Positions 9,375 to 16,096 of a stretch of 20,485 nucleotides of DNA are shown piece by piece. Below the pieces are notes generated by a model that made no database searches, was not told where the DNA came from, and worked only from the letters and a program-made list of their open reading frames with translations. The first letter of the stretch is position 1. Every line of letters starts with the position of its first letter. The stretch comes from JBBIJR01 sp037445875 (GTDB taxonomy: Bacteria > CLD3 > SB21). Location of the stretch: contig JBBIJR010000063.1 in the NCBI GenBank assembly GCA_037445875.1, forward strand, positions 1 through 20,485, given 5' to 3'. A program made the translations under genes and the position numbers.

Positions 9375-9403
9375 AACTTAGCTCAAACCCGTGGCAGAGT
9401 CAA
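9375..9403 (-). promoter_or_regulatory. Possible sigma70-like promoter of the regulator operon
   Basis: On the minus strand TTGACT (9403-9398) and TAAGTT (9380-9375) are 17 nt apart. The -35 is good and the -10 is weak (3 of 6). It lies about 50 nt upstream of the GTG start at 9324. Rated low because the -10 match is poor. Confidence 0.3.
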
Positions 9404-9474
9404 GCGGCACGGCGGGCTAGCGGGAGAGACGTCCTTTCATCTCAAAGAATCGTTACTTTGTTACCCGGATGCCC

Positions 9475-9495
9475 GGGAGGAAGGAGTGCATCATG
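9475..9495 (+). promoter_or_regulatory. Strong Shine-Dalgarno and ATG not in frame with the dehydrogenase
   Basis: The stretch GGGAGGAAGGAG (9475-9486) is followed after 6 nt by an ATG at 9493. The resulting frame runs without a stop to 9909 and overlaps the dehydrogenase in the wrong frame, so it is unlikely to encode a normal protein beyond about 9590. It may be a leader ORF, a remnant of a lost gene, or the ribosome entry point of a frameshifted gene. Confidence 0.35.
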
Positions 9496-9592
9496 AAATC
9501 GCATTCAAGAAGAGCCGGGGGCCAGACGCGGATCGGATTTTCGTTTGACGCGGAAGGTGGACTTTCCTACCTTATTCAGAACCCGAAAGCTC

Positions 9593-10405
9593 ATGACCAC
9601 CGTAACTTTTCCCTATCGCTGCGCCCTGATAACGGGTGCGTCCAGCGGGATCGGCGAAGCGCTCGCCCGATCGCTGGCCGGGCGCGGTGTTCATCTTGTA
9701 CTGGTGGCGCGCACCCGGGACAGACTGGAGCGGCTCGCGGCGGAATTGAACCCGCTGGCTCCGGCGCTGGCGCTGCCGCTGGACATCACCCTCCCGGACG
9801 CGGACCTGACCGCACAGGACTTTGTGGCGTCACAGGGTCTGCAGGTCGATCTGCTGGTCAACAACGCGGGATTCGGGTCGTACGGGCCTTTCGCCGAATT
9901 ACCCGGTGAAAGAGACCTCGCGATGATCGATCTCAACGTCAAAGCACTCGTTCGGTTCACGCATCGGTTTCTTCCGCAAATGGTGAAATCCCGTCACGGC
10001 GCCATCGTGAACATTTCGTCGCTGGCGGGTTTTCAGCCTCTCCCGTTCATGGCCACCTATGCCGCGACCAAGGCCTTCGTTACCAGTTTTACGCTGGCGC
10101 TCGCGGGCGAGGTGGAACCCAGCGGCGTACGCGTGCTGGATGTCTGCCCCGGCCGAACGCGGACCAACTTTCGCGTCGTTTCTGGTTCGCTGAGCGTGCG
10201 CATCCGCTCCCGCGTTGCAACACCCGAAAAGATCGCCCGCATTACGATCCGTGCGTTGCTCGACGGACGGTTGATCGCTCTGGAGGGCCTCGACAATCGG
10301 CTGCTGCTCCACCTGCAGCGATGGCTGCCTCGCCGAACGGTTCTGGCGCTCGCACGCAGAATCTTTTCGCTCAAGTCCACCCAAAACCGGTCCACACAAG
10401 GATAG
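9593..10405 (+). CDS. Short-chain dehydrogenase/reductase (SDR family)
   Basis: This 270-residue protein from ATG 9593 is a classical SDR with a Rossmann fold. The cofactor motif TGASSGIG is at 14-21, the structural motif NNAG at 90-93, and the active site is Ser142/143 with YAATK (Tyr156, Lys160). Arg residues after the second beta strand (VARTRDRL) favour NADP(H) over NAD(H). The substrate cannot be read from the sequence. An in-frame TTG at 9545 would add 16 residues, but the ATG puts the Rossmann motif at the usual distance from the N-terminus. The ribosome site at 9593 is weak, while a very strong one lies about 100 nt upstream in another frame. The superoxide dismutase gene starts 27 nt after the stop, so the two are probably co-transcribed. 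Confidence 0.93.
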   Translation: MTTVTFPYRCALITGASSGIGEALARSLAGRGVHLVLVARTRDRLERLAAELNPLAPALALPLDITLPDADLTAQDFVASQGLQVDLLVNNAGFGSYGPFAELPGERDLAMIDLNVKALVRFTHRFLPQMVKSRHGAIVNISSLAGFQPLPFMATYAATKAFVTSFTLALAGEVEPSGVRVLDVCPGRTRTNFRVVSGSLSVRIRSRVATPEKIARITIRALLDGRLIALEGLDNRLLLHLQRWLPRRTVLALARRIFSLKSTQNRSTQG

Positions 10406-10432
10406 ACCAACCAACCCCAAAGGAGGATCCGA

Positions 10433-11161
10433 ATGGCACCATCACGCAGAGCGTTCTTGAAAACGGGCGGCCTCGCCACGGCCGGCATCGTCGCCGGTTC
10501 CGGCTTGCTCGGTGCGGTCGAACAGACCCAGGGGACGAAAGGCGCCCTCACCAAACACGAACTGCCTGCCTTGCCGTACTCGTACGATGCCCTGGAGCCT
10601 CACCTAGACACCAGGACCATGGAACTGCACCACAGCAAGCATCACATGGCATACGTGACGGGCCTCAACAAGGCCGAGGAGGAATTGGCCAAAGCTCGGG
10701 CCTCGGGCGATTTCGGTCTGGTCCAACATTGGTCGCGGCGGGCAGCCTTCAACGGCGGCGGCCACTTCCTGCATTCGATGTTCTGGACGGTTATGGCTCC
10801 TGCTGGCAAAGGCGGAGGAGGAGAACCTGCCGGCGCCCTGATGGAAAAGATCAGAGAAGATTTCGGAGACGTCAAATCCTTCATGGACCAGTTTTCCGCC
10901 GCCGCACGGGACGTTGAGGGCAGCGGCTGGGCCCTGCTGCACTACCGGCCGGTCGACGGGCGCCTGATCGTACTCCAGGCCGAGAATCAGCACAAGCTTT
11001 CCGCGTGGGGCGTCTCCCCGCTGCTCGGCATTGATGTGTGGGAACACGCATACTACCTGAAGTACCAGAACAACCGCGGCGAGTATGTGAAGAACTGGTG
11101 GAACGTGGTGAATTGGAGCCAGGTCGCAGCGAATTTTGACAGGGCCATGAAAGTTAGGTAA
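10433..11161 (+). CDS. Tat-exported Fe/Mn superoxide dismutase
   Basis: This 242-residue enzyme converts superoxide to oxygen and hydrogen peroxide. The N-terminus has a twin-arginine signal (SRRAFLK at 4-10, then a hydrophobic, Gly/Ala-rich stretch to about 28), so the folded, metal-loaded enzyme is expected in the periplasm. The catalytic domain begins HELPALPYSYDALEPHLD. Metal ligands by family alignment are His66 (HHSKHH), His114 (HFLHSMFW), Asp201 and His205 (DVWEHAYYL). The glycine-rich GGGH at 108-111 and Gln186 in AENQ resemble Mn-type rather than Fe-type enzymes, but metal use cannot be settled by eye. The start is well supported by AAAGGAGG (10419-10426) 6 nt before the ATG. It follows the SDR gene by 27 nt and precedes the pterin dehydratase gene. 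Confidence 0.95.
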   Translation: MAPSRRAFLKTGGLATAGIVAGSGLLGAVEQTQGTKGALTKHELPALPYSYDALEPHLDTRTMELHHSKHHMAYVTGLNKAEEELAKARASGDFGLVQHWSRRAAFNGGGHFLHSMFWTVMAPAGKGGGGEPAGALMEKIREDFGDVKSFMDQFSAAARDVEGSGWALLHYRPVDGRLIVLQAENQHKLSAWGVSPLLGIDVWEHAYYLKYQNNRGEYVKNWWNVVNWSQVAANFDRAMKVR

Positions 11162-11224
11162 ACAAATCATGCTGCGAACCCGGGGCTTTGGTCGCGGGTC
11201 CGCACGCTATTCTCGGAGGAGTGC

Positions 11225-11530
11225 TTGACAAGAAAAAGGCTGGACGACGCGACCGTGCGAAGCCGGCTGGCCTCGATCCCCGGTTGGTCCCTTCGCGAAG
11301 GTCAGCTGCATCGCGAGCTGCAGTTCAAAGACTTTGTCGAGGCATTTGCCTTTGTGAGTGCCGTGGCCCTCATAGCGGAAGCCATGAACCACCATCCGCA
11401 GTGGTCCAACGTGTGGAACGGCGTGACCCTCGACCTGTCTACGCACGACGCCGGCGGGATCACGGATCTCGATTTTACTCTCGCCGCACGCATCAACGAA
11501 CGACTGGCCGCACGTGAGCCGGCCAAATAG
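11225..11530 (+). CDS. phhB: Pterin-4a-carbinolamine dehydratase (4a-hydroxytetrahydrobiopterin dehydratase)
   Basis: This 101-residue protein of the PCD/DCoH family dehydrates 4a-hydroxytetrahydropterin during cofactor recycling for aromatic amino acid hydroxylases; many bacteria carry it without such a hydroxylase. The family signature is intact: EAMNHHPQW at 52-60 (His56, His57), then a Trp-x-x-Val strand and LSTHDAGGIT (His74, Asp75). The start is a TTG at 11225, chosen because CGGAGGA ends 4 nt before it and no ATG or GTG lies in frame upstream. It begins 63 nt after the dismutase gene on the same strand. An imperfect hairpin lies in that spacer but has no T-run, so read-through is plausible. 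Confidence 0.92.
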   Translation: MTRKRLDDATVRSRLASIPGWSLREGQLHRELQFKDFVEAFAFVSAVALIAEAMNHHPQWSNVWNGVTLDLSTHDAGGITDLDFTLAARINERLAAREPAK

Positions 11531-11533
11531 AGC

Positions 11534-11562
11534 TTGCAATCGCCTCGGTTTCTGACTAAAAT
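11534..11562 (+). promoter_or_regulatory. Sigma70-like promoter upstream of the 541-residue protein gene
   Basis: TTGCAA (11534-11539) and TAAAAT (11557-11562) are separated by exactly 17 nt. The -10 matches 5 of 6 positions. It lies just after the pterin dehydratase stop and implies an untranslated leader of about 90 nt. Confidence 0.55.
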
Positions 11563-11662
11563 GGACCTGAACAACTTCGCTCAAGATTCAATCCGCGTTA
11601 CTCCTGAAGTCTGATCCCGGAACGAACTCGCATTCTACGACATGCCATGAAAGACGCTCGCC

Positions 11663-13288
11663 ATGATTGACGCCGGTCCGTCACCGGAGAAAACTCGGGA
11701 GCGGCGCAAGAATCCCGAATTGCGAGCCGTCATCGAGTTCCTGGTGGACATCGCCCGCCGCTCCAACAAATCCTCCTGGACGTGCATATCCGAGACTTAC
11801 GATCTCATCTGCCGAATCCTGAAGGAAAGCCGGGATCTATCAGTTTCCGAGGACCTGCAGCAGGAATTTGAGAGCAATCGCCGCATCATCGAACAGATTT
11901 TCCACGGAGAGTCAGCGCCGAAGCGAAGACTCTCCGGTCCCCTGGGTCACTTCCTGACGAAGTTCCTCCACATGAAAGAGACGCTTAAGGGTTCGGAGCG
12001 TTCCTCAGAGGAGTCCTTCGAAGATTTCTGTTCCAAGGTCGAGGCCTTCCTGCGGGAATACGTGATCGCTCCCATCGGCGATCAGCGGGTTATCTTTCTC
12101 CTCGTCATGACGGTCATCTATCGCGAGTTGGCGACCAAGTCCACGCCCAAACTGCGAACCGAGATCACCCTCATGACCAAGATGCTCGACATGCATGAGA
12201 TCCGGTCCGACAAGGCGGTCACCATTCTGATCTACAATCTCTGTCAAGCCTCTGTCGACGCGATCGCCACGACCGACTATTCCCACGCAACGCTGTACTG
12301 CGAGCGCGCCGTGGAACTCTTCAAGCTGATCACCGGCGGCTCCCGGCTCAAGGAGGCCATCCGGTCCCAGATCGAAGAGGCCATGCGGATCACGACCGAG
12401 CGCCTGATCAACCGCATCCAGGAACGAGACGAGAGCGAACAGGTCCGGGTTGTCGAAGACCTGGTCGAGCAGCTCGTCAACATCGACCTCATGTCGTATT
12501 TGTTGCCGCAGCTCGTGTTCTTCCTGATCCGAGCCCAGAAGTACGAAGACTGCCTCAATCATCTCGAGCGCGTGCTGAATGCCCCCGACCTCAGCGGGGA
12601 CTTCATGGATTATCAGACCGCGACCACGATGTGTTTCGAGTGGTGCGATTCCCTGCTGAAGGCGGAGCGATATTCTCGGGGACAGGTCCGGTTCAGCTTC
12701 ATCGAGCGGGAGAAGAAGAACATTGCTCGGGTGTATCAGGTCGCATCGCGCATCGTTATACCTCAGATGGAGGACGAAACGTTCTTCAACGTGGAGATCG
12801 AGAAATTGGCCGTGACCCTCAGTCACCTCGGTACGTTGTACTTCCTCACCGGCGATTTGGAACAGGCCGTTCGGGCATACCAGCAGAGTTTCGCCGTCAT
12901 CGCTCTAAAGAAATGCAGCCGCAACCGTGATTCGATGGACGAAATCCTCGATCGGTACAAAGACATTATTCATCATCCCCTGAACAACGCCCCGCGGGAA
13001 GCGCACGGGTTGATCGCCACGCTCGCCTCGGAGAAGGGATACGACATCCTGATGGAGGCCCACCTGAAAAAGCTCGCGGAAGATGCGATTCCGTTCAACA
13101 AGGATGAGCAGAACTTCACCACGCTGATCCATCCTCAGAAGGAACTGATTGCCGATCTGATGGATTCGGTGGAAAACAAATTGAAGTTTGCTTTTGCCGC
13201 ACCGTACGTGTCCTACAAGCCTCTGATCGAGCAAAAATTCAACGCCGTCAAGGAAAAGATGCAATTCGTAGCTTCGGCGTCGTACTGA
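11663..13288 (+). CDS. Uncharacterised 541-residue alpha-helical protein with TPR-like segment
   Basis: I do not recognise this protein. It has no signal peptide or membrane segment and appears almost entirely helical and charged, so it is probably cytoplasmic. One segment at about 382-420 (LSHLGTLYFLTGDLEQAVRAYQQSF) is a good tetratricopeptide match, and the rest may be degenerate helical repeats (for example KYEDCLNHLERVL near 295). No catalytic motif is evident. The start is the first possible one, since an in-frame TGA lies at 11648-11650; no strong Shine-Dalgarno is present. It has its own promoter-like sequence upstream and ends 78 nt from the convergent ABC permease gene. A scaffold or adaptor role is possible but unsupported. 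Confidence 0.85.
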   Translation: MIDAGPSPEKTRERRKNPELRAVIEFLVDIARRSNKSSWTCISETYDLICRILKESRDLSVSEDLQQEFESNRRIIEQIFHGESAPKRRLSGPLGHFLTKFLHMKETLKGSERSSEESFEDFCSKVEAFLREYVIAPIGDQRVIFLLVMTVIYRELATKSTPKLRTEITLMTKMLDMHEIRSDKAVTILIYNLCQASVDAIATTDYSHATLYCERAVELFKLITGGSRLKEAIRSQIEEAMRITTERLINRIQERDESEQVRVVEDLVEQLVNIDLMSYLLPQLVFFLIRAQKYEDCLNHLERVLNAPDLSGDFMDYQTATTMCFEWCDSLLKAERYSRGQVRFSFIEREKKNIARVYQVASRIVIPQMEDETFFNVEIEKLAVTLSHLGTLYFLTGDLEQAVRAYQQSFAVIALKKCSRNRDSMDEILDRYKDIIHHPLNNAPREAHGLIATLASEKGYDILMEAHLKKLAEDAIPFNKDEQNFTTLIHPQKELIADLMDSVENKLKFAFAAPYVSYKPLIEQKFNAVKEKMQFVASASY

Positions 13289-13366
13289 TTGTTTGCGCGC
13301 GACGCCGACCGGGTGCCGCCGGCGTGCGGCATGCGGGACTTGCCGGCAATGGAAGGCAGAGGGGAG

Positions 13367-14590
13367 CTACTCGTAGCGTAGCGAATCGATGACGTTCGCC
13401 CGGGCGGCCTTCCAGGCGGGATAGAATCCGAAGAAGATCCCTACACAAGCGGACAAACCGAAGCTCAAGGCGATGGAGTCCGGCGTGACCACGGCAGCCC
13501 ACCCGGAGTTCTTCATGAATAGTGCCGTCCCGGTACCGGTCGCCACGCCGAGCAAACCGCCGAACAGGCAGATCATGAGGGCCTCGATCAGGAACTGAAG
13601 CAGGATGTCCCGTCGTTTGGCCCCGATCGCCTTGCGAATGCCTATTTCTTTGGTTCGCTCCGTGACGGATACGACCATGATGTTCATGATCCCGATGCCG
13701 CCCACTACCAGCGAAATGGCGGCGATCGAAGCAAGCAGCAGGGACATGGTCTGGCTGGCCTCCTGTGCCGTGGCGATCACGTCCGCCATGCTGCGCAGGT
13801 TGAAATCGTTCTCCTGGTCGGAGCGGAGCCTGTGCAAACGCCGAAGCGTCCGTTCCATGTCGAACATGGCGTCNNNNNNNNNNNNNNNNNNNNNNNNNNN
13901 NNNNNNNNNNNNNNNNNNNNNNNNNNNNNNGTGGGCGATGCCGAAGAGCCGCAGTTGGGCCGTCTGAAGAGGCACAAGGACCTGGTCATCCTGGTCCTGC
14001 ATGCCGGTGGAGCCTTTGCGCTCCAGCACACCGATGACCTGGAAGTTCTGGTTGCTGATCTTGATTGTGTTGCCTACGGCCGGATCGCCATCGAAGAGGT
14101 CCATCAGGACCGTGTGGCCGACAACCGCGACCTTCGAACGTGCCTGATATTCCTGTTCGTTGAAAAAGCGGCCGTCCACCACCCGGAAATTTCGTACCGA
14201 AGGATACGAGAGCGTCGCGCCGACCACCGAGGTGTTGACGTTGCGGTTTCCGAATTTCACCTGAGCGTTCCGTGATACTTCCGGGGACACGTCCACGATC
14301 AGCGGCGAATGCTTCTTGATGGAAACGGCATCCTCTGAAGTCAACGTAACGGACGTGCCCGACCCCAGGGACGTCCGGCCCTGACTCTGGGCCCCGGGAC
14401 GAACAAAGAGGAGATTGGTACCGAGCCGGTTCATGCGTTCGGCGATCCGCTGTCGGGATCCCTCTCCGATCGCCACCATCGTAATGACGGCGCCGACGCC
14501 GATGATGATGCCCAACATGGTCAACAAACTCCGAAGGCGGTTGGCATGAAGTGCCGCGGCGGCCGTGCGTGTGCTCTCCCAGAGATTCAT
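13367..14590 (-). CDS. MacB-type ABC transporter permease (FtsX family; contains assembly gap)
   Basis: This 407-residue inner-membrane permease has the MacB layout. A first membrane helix lies at about 21-41 (LLTMLGIIIGVGAVITMVAIGEG), followed by a large periplasmic domain and then three helices at about 283-308, 331-357 and 371-390. The C-terminus ends FGFYPAWKAARANVIDSLRYE-like (GFYPAWKAARANVIDSLR), typical of the family. The cytoplasmic loop TERTKEIGIRKAIGAKRRDIL at about 310-330 is the usual ATPase-coupling region. No nucleotide-binding domain is fused. A 57-N gap (13874-13930) hides 19 codons between LFGIAH and DAMFDMERTLRRLH, and the frame is preserved. It begins 2 nt after the adaptor gene's stop, so the two are one operon. 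The substrate is unknown; the family exports peptides, lipoproteins, siderophores or drugs. Confidence 0.93.
   Translation of the reverse strand: MNLWESTRTAAAALHANRLRSLLTMLGIIIGVGAVITMVAIGEGSRQRIAERMNRLGTNLLFVRPGAQSQGRTSLGSGTSVTLTSEDAVSIKKHSPLIVDVSPEVSRNAQVKFGNRNVNTSVVGATLSYPSVRNFRVVDGRFFNEQEYQARSKVAVVGHTVLMDLFDGDPAVGNTIKISNQNFQVIGVLERKGSTGMQDQDDQVLVPLQTAQLRLFGIAHXXXXXXXXXXXXXXXXXXXDAMFDMERTLRRLHRLRSDQENDFNLRSMADVIATAQEASQTMSLLLASIAAISLVVGGIGIMNIMVVSVTERTKEIGIRKAIGAKRRDILLQFLIEALMICLFGGLLGVATGTGTALFMKNSGWAAVVTPDSIALSFGLSACVGIFFGFYPAWKAARANVIDSLRYE
13874..13930. other. Assembly gap (57 Ns) inside the ABC permease gene
   Basis: A run of 57 undetermined bases, equal to 19 codons, in the periplasmic domain of the permease. 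The protein resumes in frame at the distance expected for the family. Confidence 0.99.
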
Positions 14591-14592
14591 CG

Positions 14593-15891
14593 TCAGCGTC
14601 CGAAACTCTGACGGCTTTTCAGTACTTCCCTGAATCGTTCGGCGTCCCGCTTGACCTGCGAGAATTTCACGAGCAGCACCGTGGACGTGTCCGACAGCCC
14701 GGACAGGACTTCCGCATCGTCGAAGTTGCTCAGGCCGATTTGTACGGCCCGCAGTACCATCCGATCACCCTCCTGCACGACCACGTAACGCGTTACCCCG
14801 TCGGTGTGGTTCCGGTCCTGTCGGACTTTCTTGGGCGAAAATCCGGCGTGGTCCCCCGCCAGCACCACTCCCGAGGAATCGGCCTTACCCCTGCCTCGCA
14901 AGTTCGGTATCTCAACGCCCGCATCCGCCAGCACCTGCCGGTCGTTCTGCAACTCGGCGGGGTCCCGGAGCAGTTCATTGGAAATCAGGATAACGTCGTC
15001 CTTCTGCTCGACGTCGATGGTGATCGAGGTGTTCATGCCGGCTTTCAGTTTGTTGTCCTGGTTCGGCACGAGGATCACCACATCGAATGTGGTCACGTTC
15101 TGCACAACGGTGGACTGTGCCGCAATGCGGATCACCTTGCCGCGGAACGTCTGAGCGGGGTACGCGTCCGCCACGATCGAGGTCTCCTGCCCGATTCGCA
15201 CCTTGCCGATGTCCACCTCATCCACGGCGGCCACCACGTATACTTCCTCCATATTGGCAATACGGGCGATGGTCGTCCCCCCGCCTACGTTGGACACGGC
15301 CGACGACACGATCTGGCCGGCGGAAACGTTGCGAGACAACACGATACCGTCCAGCGGCGACAGTACGATGGTCTCGGCAAGCTTCTGGCGCGCCAAAACA
15401 AGGTTAGACTGAGCCTTGATGAGCTGGGACTTTGCACGGACGTGCTCGACCCGGATCTGGTCAAATTCCTCCTGCGACAGCAGACTCTTGGCAAAAAGAT
15501 CCTGGGCACGCTTCCAGTTGTTCTCTTGCTGGATCAGTACGGCGGACGCCACCTGGGAATCGGCCAACGATTGTTCGAACTGATTGCGCGTGTCCGTTTG
15601 GTCGAGTTTGGCGATGAGCTGTCCAATCCGGACGCGGTCGCTCGCCTCGACGGGGATCGTCTCCACGATGCCGCTGGCCTTGGACTTGATCTCGATGACG
15701 TTTATGGGCGTGACCACACCGGTAGCACTGACACGGACGCGGATGTCGCCCCGATGAACCCGCATGACCCGCTTGACGATGCTGGCCGCACGGCTGTCCG
15801 GCGGCGCCTCGGTGGGTGAACCCCCATACCAGAGAAGGCCGGCAATCAGCAGGGGGACGAGAATGATTGCGAGCAGGATCTTGTTTTTCAT
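14593..15891 (-). CDS. MacA-like periplasmic adaptor (HlyD/RND membrane fusion protein family)
   Basis: This 432-residue protein has one N-terminal membrane anchor (residues about 4-22). The two lipoyl half-motifs lie at about 65-96 and 176-192 (SPLDGIVLSRNVSAGQ). A coiled-coil hairpin spans about 98-172, and beta-barrel and membrane-proximal domains run from about 205 to the end. It would link the inner-membrane permease encoded 2 nt downstream to an outer-membrane channel. The segment at about 310-365 (DPAELQNDRQ to RQDRNHTDG) is polar, glycine-rich and appears to be a loop inserted in the membrane-proximal region, compared with my memory of MacA. The start ATG at 15891 is followed by the expected KNK-hydrophobic anchor. 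No ATPase gene lies on either side. Confidence 0.93.
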   Translation of the reverse strand: MKNKILLAIILVPLLIAGLLWYGGSPTEAPPDSRAASIVKRVMRVHRGDIRVRVSATGVVTPINVIEIKSKASGIVETIPVEASDRVRIGQLIAKLDQTDTRNQFEQSLADSQVASAVLIQQENNWKRAQDLFAKSLLSQEEFDQIRVEHVRAKSQLIKAQSNLVLARQKLAETIVLSPLDGIVLSRNVSAGQIVSSAVSNVGGGTTIARIANMEEVYVVAAVDEVDIGKVRIGQETSIVADAYPAQTFRGKVIRIAAQSTVVQNVTTFDVVILVPNQDNKLKAGMNTSITIDVEQKDDVILISNELLRDPAELQNDRQVLADAGVEIPNLRGRGKADSSGVVLAGDHAGFSPKKVRQDRNHTDGVTRYVVVQEGDRMVLRAVQIGLSNFDDAEVLSGLSDTSTVLLVKFSQVKRDAERFREVLKSRQSFGR

Positions 15892-16066
15892 GAGTTATTC
15901 TTGTCGGTTACCCGTACGCTATTTAGCCTCCGTCGTGAGAAAAAAGTCTAACCACGGTTCCACGCCCAGACGCGACTTTTTCCTCTAATGTAACCCCGGC
16001 TCGGGTGATGTGCAACATCTCCGGACACTGAAGGGAATACGGCTGGACTATTCGCCTAGTTTCTGC

Positions 16067-16096
16067 TTGACATAAGACGTCCAGACGTCTTATTTT
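16067..16096 (+). promoter_or_regulatory. Sigma70-like promoter of the methyltransferase gene
   Basis: A perfect -35 TTGACA (16067-16072) and a -10 TATTTT (16091-16096, 4 of 6) are 18 nt apart. The inverted repeat at 16072-16093 fills the whole spacer and overlaps both boxes. Transcription would start near 16103. Confidence 0.6.
16072..16093. promoter_or_regulatory. Perfect 10-bp inverted repeat, candidate operator
   Basis: The half-site ATAAGACGTC (16072-16081) is repeated exactly in inverted orientation (16084-16093) around a 2-bp CA spacer. Its centre lies between the -35 and -10 of the methyltransferase promoter, where a bound protein would block RNA polymerase. The likely binder, by inference, is the winged-helix N-terminus of the methyltransferase itself. 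Confidence 0.65.

Noticed and set aside
9392..9409. Possible sigma-54 (-24/-12) promoter, TGGCAGAGTCAAGCGGCA, upstream of the dehydrogenase
   Set aside because: The GG and GC elements are 9 nt apart, not the required 10, and the -12 side does not match TTGCA.
9469..9909. Open frame of 146 codons overlapping the start of the dehydrogenase
   Set aside because: After 9593 it is the antisense-like shadow of a clear SDR gene; composition is Gly/Ala/Arg-rich with no family resemblance.
11170..11205. Terminator between the dismutase and pterin dehydratase genes
   Set aside because: The imperfect stem ACCCG/CGGGT has a 12-nt loop and no T-run.
13289..13366. Bidirectional terminator between the convergent 541-residue gene and the permease gene
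   Set aside because: Short GC-rich stems (TGCCGC/GCGGCA; TTGCCGGCAA) exist but no T-run follows on either strand.
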